A stretch of DNA of 57,997 nt, from assembly GCA_019416685.1 (NCBI GenBank), contig DXWV01000107.1, positions 10,496 to 68,492 on the forward strand, written 5' to 3'. The notes under the pieces were generated by a model that ran no database searches, was not told the origin of the DNA, and saw only the letters and a program-made list of their open reading frames with translations. Source of the DNA: Bacteroides sp. (GTDB taxonomy: Bacteria > Bacteroidota > Bacteroidia > Bacteroidales > Bacteroidaceae). The translations under genes and the position numbers were made by a program. Below are positions 44,098-52,384 of the stretch, piece by piece; positions within the stretch are counted from its first letter, which is position 1; the number at the start of each line of letters is the position of its first letter.

Positions 44098-46068
44098 ATG
44101 AAACTATTATTAATCGCATGTAGTAGCTGTCTCAGCATAGCGCTACATGCTCAGATTTCAGGGAGTACTGAAAACATCAAATTTGAATATCTGGAAAAGC
44201 CCGTACTATCAAGTGTTGGAGGCAGTCCGTTAGATTTTATTCATGCTACATATACTAATGCGGCATGGGGAGATTATGACAATAACGGTAGTCTTGATCT
44301 GTTCTATAGTGACAAAAACAATCATGGTAGTGCAACGAAGACTCAAGAAAGTTTCTACCGGAACAACGGGGATGGTACTTTCAGCAAACTAACCTCTCCA
44401 TTTGCTTCCACCGCTTTTTCGTGTCCGGTATGGTTCGACATGAACAATGACGGACTCTTGGATTTATTTATTCCCGGACTAAGCGATTGGAATTATCAAT
44501 GGAAGGATTTGAGTACCCGCTTCTCAACAATACAAGCACGTTTATATATCAACCAAGGTGTACAGACTAACGGCACATACAAGTTTCAAGAGATACCAGT
44601 ATCAGAATCCGGATTACTACCCATATTCAATGGAAAAACCGGAGGAAAAGGACACAACTGGGCAGTAGCAGGTGACTATGATAATGACGGATATACTGAT
44701 TTGCTTGTTACAGGTTTCGATGAAAAAGAAAGATCGAATCGGAATGATTACGAAGATGCAGTAAGAGTGGTGTATTTATTCAGAAACATAAAAGGAGAAT
44801 CTTTCGAGCTCCAGAAAGCACCCTTAAACGGTAACAAACCTTTTCATGGAATGACTGACGGAAGTGTGTGTTTCGTCGATCTGGACAATGACGGTTGGCT
44901 GGATATTGTTTCTACCGGATATGGTTATTCAAGAGAATCTGAAATGCATGTTTATTGGAATTTACAAGATGGCACATTTACAGAATCGGATTTCAATTTT
45001 GATACAACTACCAACTCCTCGTGTGATGTATACGATTTAAATAATGATGGTTGGGTAGATATTATCATGACAGGTGTATATTTCAACAACGGTCAAAAAA
45101 AATTCTACATATATAAGAATAAAGGGAACCGCGACTTTGAAAAGATAGAGAAAGAACAACTACTTCCAATAGACGGAGGGCAGCTTTCATTCGGCGATAT
45201 CAACCATGATGGGTGGGCAGACATGTTAGTAGGTGGTCATAACAATACGTATGAACATACTACCTGGCTCTATGTAAACAAGGGGAATTTTGATTTTGAA
45301 CCTATAGCATGGTATAACCAAGAGAATTATGGCTGGGCATTTCCGAAAGTTACTCACGGAAATGAGCAACTAATCGACATAGACAATGATGGTAAGCTGG
45401 ATGCATGGATTTCGGGATGGTCAAAAAGCGCTTGCAATTTGGGCTGTGATACTGAACTCTGGAAAAATACCTCTAATGTGAGTAAGAATGAAGCTCCGGG
45501 AATACCTCAAAATTTAAGAGCAAGTTTGATAGATGGTACTAATATGCTTTCCTTATCGTGGGATGCAGCTACCGATGACGTTACTCCTCAAAGCACATTA
45601 CAGTATAACATTTATTTAAAAAAGAAAGATTCCGAAACATGTTACATGACAGTACCGGCAGATATTTCTTCCGGTTTTATCAAAGTAGGTCACATCTCGG
45701 GCCAACTCACTCAATGTTCATACAAAATAAAAATAGAATCCAACGGTGTATACGAATGGGGAGTACAAGCGATAGATAACGGAAAGAAAGGTAGTCTTTT
45801 TGCCAAATCTACACTAACTATTGATAAAATTAGCGGTATCACAAATCAGGAAGAAGACGCTGCCATCTCTATCTATAACAAGGAAATGTCAGTATATTAT
45901 TCCATCCAAGGAACGGGAGATATGACTGTACTTAACATTGACGGTAGCATTGTATATCAAAGTCGGATTCGGGAAACCGGAAGTGTCACTCTACAAGAGA
46001 AAGGCACCTATATCGTCACGATTAAAACAAACGCCACCATAAAAAGGCAGAAGTGTATTATTTTATAA
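44098..46068 (+). CDS. Secreted FG-GAP-repeat protein with FnIII domain and sorting-like tail
   Basis: This 656-residue protein has a signal peptide (SIALHAQ) and then a seven-bladed FG-GAP/VCBS propeller (about 50-455). Its calcium-loop motifs include GDYDNNGSLDLFYSD, GDYDNDGYTDLLVTG, VDLDNDGWLDIVSTG, YDLNNDGWVDIIMTG and GDINHDGWADMLVGG. An FnIII domain (about 465-575, with TVPADISSGFIKVGHISGQL) and a sorting-like tail of about 70 residues finish it. The whole chain is collinear with the C-terminal half of the GH2 fusion at 32395-36696, down to the FnIII sequence, but has no enzyme domain. It is probably a surface binding module working with the GH2-like protein encoded 21 bases downstream. 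Confidence 0.9.
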   Translation: MKLLLIACSSCLSIALHAQISGSTENIKFEYLEKPVLSSVGGSPLDFIHATYTNAAWGDYDNNGSLDLFYSDKNNHGSATKTQESFYRNNGDGTFSKLTSPFASTAFSCPVWFDMNNDGLLDLFIPGLSDWNYQWKDLSTRFSTIQARLYINQGVQTNGTYKFQEIPVSESGLLPIFNGKTGGKGHNWAVAGDYDNDGYTDLLVTGFDEKERSNRNDYEDAVRVVYLFRNIKGESFELQKAPLNGNKPFHGMTDGSVCFVDLDNDGWLDIVSTGYGYSRESEMHVYWNLQDGTFTESDFNFDTTTNSSCDVYDLNNDGWVDIIMTGVYFNNGQKKFYIYKNKGNRDFEKIEKEQLLPIDGGQLSFGDINHDGWADMLVGGHNNTYEHTTWLYVNKGNFDFEPIAWYNQENYGWAFPKVTHGNEQLIDIDNDGKLDAWISGWSKSACNLGCDTELWKNTSNVSKNEAPGIPQNLRASLIDGTNMLSLSWDAATDDVTPQSTLQYNIYLKKKDSETCYMTVPADISSGFIKVGHISGQLTQCSYKIKIESNGVYEWGVQAIDNGKKGSLFAKSTLTIDKISGITNQEEDAAISIYNKEMSVYYSIQGTGDMTVLNIDGSIVYQSRIRETGSVTLQEKGTYIVTIKTNATIKRQKCIIL

Positions 46069-46089
46069 TTTAATTGAAATATTCAAAAC

Positions 46090-49020
46090 ATGGCAAAAAA
46101 ACATTTATTCCTCGCATATATAGCCCTGTTTGTCCAGCTATATGGATATGCAAAAGACCAACGTCCCATTAATTTGGGAGAAACTCCATGGCGGTTTTCT
46201 AAAGTAATCCAACAGGAAACAAACTTGGCTAAGGACGCAAATATTCTTTACGAATCTCAAAAAGTACCGGAGATAAACGATGGCGATATCCATACGGAAT
46301 GGAAAACAGATCATTATTCACCGGAAAAGTATCTATTCATTGATCTACATGAGAAGAAGCAGCTCAAAAATATCAAACTAATATTCAAAGGGGAGCAAAC
46401 ACGCTTTGCCACTGTGAAAATGGAAGCCAGCCTCAACAATAAAGATTGGTATCCAATATCAGAAGGTATAGAAAGAAGCGCATGTGACCTTCATAAAGAA
46501 GGTGACATATCCAATGTGAACAATACCGTAGGCTATTTTGAAAAAGTAACATTTACATACCTTTCTATCCCTGTATCGGCATCCTATCGATACATCAGGC
46601 TGACCATTCTAAGTTGCCAGTCCGAAAGAAATGAAGAGTTACCGAAGTGTATCAGCGAACTTGCCATTCATCCCATCGAAAATAATTATTCTGACCAGGA
46701 GATAGCCGATTTGGCTTTTAAGGACGATCAATGGGAGTCGGTCGGTATTCCGCATTGTTTTAATGAACGCGATACCTATTTGAATGCCAGTACAGGCGAA
46801 CGTTGCTGGAGAGGAGAAGCCTGGTACAGAAAAAAGATTACTTTCTCTAAGAAAGACCGGGATAAAGAAATCTTCCTTGAATTTCAAGGAGTCAATTTCG
46901 CGGCTATCGTTTTTATCAACGGTCAAGCCATCCCCGGCAGCACACAGGTGCAACATCCGGGCATAGTGACGCATGTAGGTAGTGCCCTACCCTTTGTTGT
47001 GAATATCACCAAATATATAAAATGGGATATGGAAAACCAAATAGCGATCAAAGTATCTAATGCTAAAAACACATTCTTTACTTGGCCGGAATTTGGAACA
47101 AACGAAGGGTTCGGACAAGCTATGGGCGGAATAGTCTGCCCAATATATATGCACAAAAAACATAAAATACACATCCCATTCAACAACTATTCTCCATTAA
47201 GAAAATGGGGTACTTATTTAGGGACAGTATCTGCTACACCTCAAAAAGCAGTCGTACGTTTCCAAGTGAATGTTGACAACACTACAGATCAAGAGCAAAA
47301 CATCGAGTTGCGTACTTATTTGCAAGACCAACAAGGACGTACCGTATTGTCTTTCATCGAAAGCCAAAAGGTACCTGCTCGTAAAACTCAGTTGTTTGAT
47401 CGCACAGAATCCATTCAAAACCCTCATTTATGGTATCCCGTTGGTGGTTCCGGTACTCCATACCTATATACAATGTTGAATAAAGTATATGTAAATGGCA
47501 AATTGTCAGATACCCGGAGCGAACCATTCGGTATAAGGGAAATTACCTGGGATAAAGACTACTGCTACGTGAACGGTGAGAAATGTATTTTACGAGGATT
47601 TGGCAGTAGAAACATATATCCGGGATTAGGAGCGGCCATTCCCGCCTCTTTACAATGGCAAGACATTGCTTATATTGCCCGGTGTGGAGGTAATACGCTA
47701 CGTGTAGGGCACCAGCCGCCTTTCACCGAAACACTCAAGGCTTGCGATGCTTACGGAATTTTACTAATTGTAAACAGTGGAGACGGAGAATGGTCATTAA
47801 AGAATGAACCGGCCAAAACATACAAACGGGAGTATGACCGGGAAATGATTGTAGCGTTCCGTAACCATCCCGCTGTCGTTATTTGGGAATCGAATAACGG
47901 ATTGGCATACGATGGAGATAAATATCTGCCATCACATACACTTAGCGAGGTGAAAGCATGGGATTATATACAACCCCGCCTGGTACTCAATCGCGACGGT
48001 TATCCTCCCGAATGGAATGAGAAAGAGCCCATTGTAATTGGTTATACCAATCGCTATGAAAAAGTAAAAGGACGTCCGTCACTAAATACAGAGGTTTATG
48101 GTGCCAACTGGAGTGGACTTCCGAGTTGGTGTATCGCACGATTTGATTACAACAACGAGAAGGAATTTTCAATGGATTACGTACAAAACTATCTTCATGA
48201 TTTGGATAATCAGTCTTGTGGCTGGATTGACTGGATGCTGGTAGAAACCTACGGCGAAGGTTATACAATCTATCTGAATGGTATGAAAAACCAAAAGAGC
48301 CTGGGTTCGTGCGCAATGGACGGAAACCGTTTTCCAAAGCTGAAATACCGGATTTACGAAAAAGCACTCTGGATACCCTATTCCCGGCAACCGGGAGTTG
48401 CACTCCAGAGCCACTGGAATTATTCCGGTATCCAAGATGTCGATGCCTGGAGCAACTGTCCCTATGTCGAACTATTTATCAATAAAAAGTCGTACGGTAT
48501 TGTTGAGCCAGATCAAAGAACCCGCCAATGTACATGGAGAGATATCCAATGGGAGCCAGGTACCGTAGAAGCCGTAGGTCTTGATACGAACAAATATCCT
48601 GTTTGTTCTGAGAAAATAGAATCATCCGAGAAACCCTATGCCATTGAGGTTACGATTGAGAAGCCTACAGCCAAACCCAACGGAGAAGAATTCACCTTGT
48701 ATGCCAATGCTTCCGATGCTTTCATTGTAACAGCCAAAGTAGTAGATAAGGACGGACATTGGTGTCCGTGGGCCGATAATCTGTTGAAGTTTGAAGTGGA
48801 AGGCGAGGGTGTATACAAAGGTTCCTACAATTTCTACGTTACCGAAGGTAAAGACTTATCCTACCATGCCCCCGGAGATACAGAATTACAGGCAGAGGGA
48901 GGATTAATGAGAGCAGCCGTACGTACCACTTTTAAACCCGGAAAAATAAAGGTAAAGGTGAGTTCGGATGGATTAATCCCAGGAGAAAACATAATTAAAT
49001 CAAAAGAAATTAAACACTAA
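46090..49020 (+). CDS. GH2-like protein with N-terminal discoidin-type domain; acid/base residue apparently replaced
   Basis: The 976-residue protein carries a signal peptide and an F5/8 type C-like domain (about 45-195, with FIDLHEKKQLKNIKLIFKG and SYRYIRLTILSC). GH2 domains follow: sugar-binding sandwich (ERCWRGEAWYRKKITF), Ig-like domain, and TIM barrel. The nucleophile Glu668 is present in SLNTEVYGANW. Where active GH2 enzymes have Trp-x-x-Gly-Asn-Glu, this protein reads Trp599-Glu-Ser-Asn-Asn-Gly604, so the acid/base Glu position is Gly. A nearby Glu600 might compensate. A beta-sandwich tail (about 860-975) ends it. It may be a diverged enzyme or a binding protein. It lies between the FG-GAP gene (21-base gap) and GH43 (18-base gap). 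Confidence 0.87.
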   Translation: MAKKHLFLAYIALFVQLYGYAKDQRPINLGETPWRFSKVIQQETNLAKDANILYESQKVPEINDGDIHTEWKTDHYSPEKYLFIDLHEKKQLKNIKLIFKGEQTRFATVKMEASLNNKDWYPISEGIERSACDLHKEGDISNVNNTVGYFEKVTFTYLSIPVSASYRYIRLTILSCQSERNEELPKCISELAIHPIENNYSDQEIADLAFKDDQWESVGIPHCFNERDTYLNASTGERCWRGEAWYRKKITFSKKDRDKEIFLEFQGVNFAAIVFINGQAIPGSTQVQHPGIVTHVGSALPFVVNITKYIKWDMENQIAIKVSNAKNTFFTWPEFGTNEGFGQAMGGIVCPIYMHKKHKIHIPFNNYSPLRKWGTYLGTVSATPQKAVVRFQVNVDNTTDQEQNIELRTYLQDQQGRTVLSFIESQKVPARKTQLFDRTESIQNPHLWYPVGGSGTPYLYTMLNKVYVNGKLSDTRSEPFGIREITWDKDYCYVNGEKCILRGFGSRNIYPGLGAAIPASLQWQDIAYIARCGGNTLRVGHQPPFTETLKACDAYGILLIVNSGDGEWSLKNEPAKTYKREYDREMIVAFRNHPAVVIWESNNGLAYDGDKYLPSHTLSEVKAWDYIQPRLVLNRDGYPPEWNEKEPIVIGYTNRYEKVKGRPSLNTEVYGANWSGLPSWCIARFDYNNEKEFSMDYVQNYLHDLDNQSCGWIDWMLVETYGEGYTIYLNGMKNQKSLGSCAMDGNRFPKLKYRIYEKALWIPYSRQPGVALQSHWNYSGIQDVDAWSNCPYVELFINKKSYGIVEPDQRTRQCTWRDIQWEPGTVEAVGLDTNKYPVCSEKIESSEKPYAIEVTIEKPTAKPNGEEFTLYANASDAFIVTAKVVDKDGHWCPWADNLLKFEVEGEGVYKGSYNFYVTEGKDLSYHAPGDTELQAEGGLMRAAVRTTFKPGKIKVKVSSDGLIPGENIIKSKEIKH

Positions 49021-49038
49021 TTTTCGATCAATACAATA

Positions 49039-50025
49039 ATGAAAAAATATTTTTATGCTGTATGCGCTTTATTATTAGCAGGGTGTATGGCTTCTCGTCA
49101 ATCGTCCGAGAACAAAGTTAACGGAAAAAAGGAAGCAACAATTGACAGTCTGGCTCCCAATCCCTTTATTCGACACATGTACACAGCCGACCCCTCTGCT
49201 CATGTTTGGGCCGATGGGCGCTTGTATGTCTATGCTTCGCATGACATAGCCCCACCCCAGGGTTGTGACCTAATGGACAGGTATCATGTCTTTTCTACCG
49301 ACGATATGGTACACTGGAAAGATCATGGCGAAATTCTGAATGCCTCCCAAGTACCTTGGGGGCGCAAGGAAGGTGGGTTTATGTGGGCACCGGACTGTGC
49401 CTATAGAGACGGTACCTATTATTTCTATTTCCCACATCCCAGCGATACGTATACAAACAATAGTTGGAAAATAGGGGTAGCCACCAGTAAAGAACCCGCT
49501 GCCAACTTTACCGTTCAGGGATACATTAAAGGAATGGACCCAATGATAGACCCTTGTGTATTCACAGACGATGACGGTCAGACTTACATATATAATGGTG
49601 GAGGTGGAACTTGCAAAGGCGGCAAGCTGAAAGATAATATGATGGAACTGGACGGCGAAATGAAAGTCATGGAAGGTTTGGTCGATTTTCACGAAGCCGC
49701 ATGGATACATAAGTACAAAGAAACATATTATCTTTCTTATGCTGATAATCACGAACCCAATAGAAATGATGGCATGAATGGTTATAACTGTATGCGTTAT
49801 GCCATAAGTAACAGTCCTTTGGGACCGTGGAAATACATGGGTGTCTATATGGAACCATCCGACTGTTTCACCAATCAAGGTTCTATCGTGGAGTACAAAG
49901 GAGAGTGGTTTGCTTTCTATCATACTATATCTTTATCCGGCAATCCTGCATTACGTTCTATTTGCGTGGACAGGCTGTATCACAACGAAGACGGTACTAT
50001 CCGCCTGGTACAACAGCACAAATAA
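49039..50025 (+). CDS. GH43-family lipoprotein, tandem copy 1 (diverged)
   Basis: This 328-residue lipoprotein (lipobox LAGC, Cys16) is a GH43 propeller with the catalytic base Asp51 (TADPSAHVWADG), the transition-state Asp171 (MIDPCVFTDDDG) and the acid Glu219 (DFHEAAWIHKY). Family members are mostly alpha-L-arabinofuranosidases or beta-xylosidases, and some are galactosidases. It is closely similar to the next gene, but near the end it reads TNQGSIVEYKG with Gln280, where GH43 proteins normally have His, and the following FYHTISLSG also deviates. The centre of the propeller may therefore not bind its usual metal. It is 62 bases upstream of its twin and 18 bases after the GH2-like gene. Confidence 0.9.
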   Translation: MKKYFYAVCALLLAGCMASRQSSENKVNGKKEATIDSLAPNPFIRHMYTADPSAHVWADGRLYVYASHDIAPPQGCDLMDRYHVFSTDDMVHWKDHGEILNASQVPWGRKEGGFMWAPDCAYRDGTYYFYFPHPSDTYTNNSWKIGVATSKEPAANFTVQGYIKGMDPMIDPCVFTDDDGQTYIYNGGGGTCKGGKLKDNMMELDGEMKVMEGLVDFHEAAWIHKYKETYYLSYADNHEPNRNDGMNGYNCMRYAISNSPLGPWKYMGVYMEPSDCFTNQGSIVEYKGEWFAFYHTISLSGNPALRSICVDRLYHNEDGTIRLVQQHK

Positions 50026-50087
50026 TGTATGCGACCATTTAATAACTATTATTTCTATTAACCCCCAAAATATCGACACTCATATTT

Positions 50088-51068
50088 ATGAAAAAGTATT
50101 TTTATATTATATGCACTTTATTATTCGCAGGGTGTATAACCTCTCATCATTCGTCCGAAAAGAAAAACACCGGGAAAGCCACAATTGATAATTTGGCTCC
50201 CAATCCTTTTATCACGCACATGTACACAGCCGACCCCTCTGCCCACGTTTGGGCCGATGGCCGTTTATATGTCTATGCTTCGCATGACATAGCCCCACCA
50301 CGTGGTTGCGACTTGATGGACAGATACCATGTATTCTCTACCGATGATATGGTACACTGGAAAGATCATGGTGAAATATTAAATTCTTCCCAGGTGCCAT
50401 GGGGGCGTAAAGAAGGCGGCTTCATGTGGGCACCGGATTGCGCCTATAAAGACGGTACATATTACTTTTATTTCCCGCACCCCAGCGATACGGACTGGAA
50501 TGGTAGCTGGAAGATTGGGGTGGCTACGAGCAAGGAACCTGCTGCCAACTTTACTGTACAGGGATATATTAAAGGAATGGATTCGTTGATAGACCCCTGT
50601 GTCTTTATAGACGATGACGGCCAGGCTTACATATACAATGGCGGAGGTGGAGTTTGTAAAGGTGGCAAACTGAAAGATAACATGATAGAACTGAGCGGCG
50701 AAATGAAAGTCATGGAAGGTTTGGTAGACTTCCACGAAGCTACATGGATACACAAGTATAAAGGAAAATATTACCTCTCTTATTCTGATAATCATGACGA
50801 CAACTGGAATGATGGTGTCAAAGGAGATAACCGTCTGCGCTACGCCATTAGCGACAGCCCTTTAGGACCTTGGAAGCACATGGGCATTTATATGGAACCA
50901 ACAGATAGTGGCACTAATCATGGCTCTATTGTGGAATATAAAGGACAATGGTTTTCTTTTTACCACAACAGTGCGTTGTCACAACACGATTGGCTACGTT
51001 CCATTTGTGTAGACAAGTTATACCACAACGAAGACGGTACTATCCGTATGGTGAAACAACGCAAATAA
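50088..51068 (+). CDS. GH43-family lipoprotein, tandem copy 2
   Basis: The 326-residue product (lipobox FAGC, Cys16) has all the expected GH43 residues: base Asp49 (TADPSAHVWADG), second Asp in SLIDPCVFIDDDG, acid Glu217 (DFHEATWIHKY), and the usual His278 in TNHGSIVEYKG followed by FYHNSALS. It shares long identical stretches with copy 1, so the pair arose by tandem duplication. Differences cluster in substrate-facing loops (for example SDTDWNGSW versus SDTYTNNSW). The likely activity is release of terminal arabinose or xylose from a side chain; the sugar is not certain. It is the last enzyme gene of the plus-strand arm and is followed by an array of small hairpins. Confidence 0.9.
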   Translation: MKKYFYIICTLLFAGCITSHHSSEKKNTGKATIDNLAPNPFITHMYTADPSAHVWADGRLYVYASHDIAPPRGCDLMDRYHVFSTDDMVHWKDHGEILNSSQVPWGRKEGGFMWAPDCAYKDGTYYFYFPHPSDTDWNGSWKIGVATSKEPAANFTVQGYIKGMDSLIDPCVFIDDDGQAYIYNGGGGVCKGGKLKDNMIELSGEMKVMEGLVDFHEATWIHKYKGKYYLSYSDNHDDNWNDGVKGDNRLRYAISDSPLGPWKHMGIYMEPTDSGTNHGSIVEYKGQWFSFYHNSALSQHDWLRSICVDKLYHNEDGTIRMVKQRK

Positions 51069-51088
51069 GGCTTCATTACTGCCATCAG

Positions 51089-51162
51089 ATTGGCAACATC
51101 TTGCCAATACTTCGGCAACACCTTGCCAACTTGATGGCAACACCTTGCCAAAGCATTGGCAA
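51089..51162. repeat. Array of TTGCC/GGCAA mini-hairpins
   Basis: Four stems with 4-base loops follow in a row: ATTGGCAA-CATC-TTGCCAAT (51089-51108), GGCAA-CACC-TTGCC (51114-51127), GGCAA-CACC-TTGCC (51136-51149), and TTGCCAA-AGCA-TTGGCAA (51145-51162), which shares an arm with the third. They lie between the last GH43 gene and the next secreted-protein gene, where an mRNA processing or attenuation site could act. There is no T-run. Confidence 0.75.
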
Positions 51163-51216
51163 AATAAGAGATGATTTCCCTCATCCCTATATGAATATAG
51201 AATTAATAATTCCCAC

Positions 51217-52356
51217 ATGAAAAGAAATTTATTTCTGTGTTTGTTCTGCCTTTACTTATCCGGTTCACATGCACAAACCTGCTTTCACAAATCTACTACC
51301 CTCCCCCGGGTAGGTGACAAAATCAATAAACAAGAAATCCGCTATCTTCCTCCGGGAGAAAGCGGTACGGGAAAAGTATGGCAATTCGACCGCCTGACTC
51401 CCGTAGACGAACAGTATGAACTGGCCTATACCGGCAATGATTCACTATTGATGGGCACTGAACATCGAACCCGGTACACCTATCGTGTCGTAGGAGATTC
51501 TCTATGGAAAACCGTTGTCGAAAATATATCAACCTACCAGAAAGCAATTTATCCTGAACTTCTGGCCGTATATCCCATGCAATTGGGTAGCCACTTCGAA
51601 AGCTACTTCGGCTATACCGGCGAATACCAACATGCCTATGGTATGGAACTATTGGGCAAAACCACCGTTTCGGTTGATGCGGCAGGAATCCTGATCATAG
51701 CCGGGGATACCGTTCCCGATGTATTGCGGATACATACCAAACGACGATTTGTACAAGATCTGAACCTGAGTAACGAATCCGTAATGGCAGAAGACTCCGC
51801 CTGGTGGTTACGCCGGTTCACTCCGGACAGTATCTCATATCGCATCAGCACAGACACACTTGTTACACAGACCGATACTTATAGTTGGTACGCTTCAGGC
51901 TATCGTTATCCGGTATTAGAGACGGTAGAAAACACACTAATCCGCTACGGTGTTTCCATTCCTCATTTTCAGACTGCTTTCTACTATCCTCCGGTCGACC
52001 AATATTATACATTGAATGAAGATGCGGAGAATCGGCAGAAGCGTGAAGAGCCACTTGCACAACGGCAGTCGGGAGAGAATGCATCCCGCAATGGCTCATT
52101 CTCATTAGAGGATGCGATGGGAAAATGTAAATTCTATCAGGAAAACAATAACCTGGTTGTAGAATATATGCTGAATACTTCCTGCGAGGTTGAAATAGCC
52201 CTATATACCGTCCGGGGTGAACTGTTGGCTATTTATCCGAAGAAAGCATTGCGTCCGGGGCAATATCGTGAGTCCATCGCTATTGATTCTTTGCTATCAG
52301 AGCGCTATGTATTGCGTCTGATTGTCAATGGCAAAGTCTATGGCGAGAAAATCTGA
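51217..52356 (+). CDS. Secreted protein with sorting-like C-terminal tail, RHS-module partner
   Basis: No known enzyme family is recognised. The 379-residue protein has a signal peptide (LYLSGSHAQ) and a beta-rich domain of about 260 residues with many Tyr and Trp (GKVWQFDRLTPVDEQYELAY). After a charged linker (EDAENRQKREEPLAQRQ), the C-terminal 75-80 residues have the pattern of type A sorting tails (VEIALYTVRGELLAIYPKKA, then ERYVLRLIVNGKVYGEKI). It is encoded 28 bases upstream of the first RHS-type gene, and this order suggests a fixed module. A surface role with the RHS proteins is inferred from context only. Confidence 0.8.
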   Translation: MKRNLFLCLFCLYLSGSHAQTCFHKSTTLPRVGDKINKQEIRYLPPGESGTGKVWQFDRLTPVDEQYELAYTGNDSLLMGTEHRTRYTYRVVGDSLWKTVVENISTYQKAIYPELLAVYPMQLGSHFESYFGYTGEYQHAYGMELLGKTTVSVDAAGILIIAGDTVPDVLRIHTKRRFVQDLNLSNESVMAEDSAWWLRRFTPDSISYRISTDTLVTQTDTYSWYASGYRYPVLETVENTLIRYGVSIPHFQTAFYYPPVDQYYTLNEDAENRQKREEPLAQRQSGENASRNGSFSLEDAMGKCKFYQENNNLVVEYMLNTSCEVEIALYTVRGELLAIYPKKALRPGQYRESIAIDSLLSERYVLRLIVNGKVYGEKI

Positions 52357-52384
52357 GTACTGACTACTATATTCAAATACTATT

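Noticed and set aside
49270..49923. 217-codon minus-strand frame opposite the first tandem GH43 gene
   Set aside because: It is fully antisense to a gene with intact catalytic motifs. A similar antisense frame appears opposite the twin gene, which is explained by shared coding sequence rather than by a real protein.
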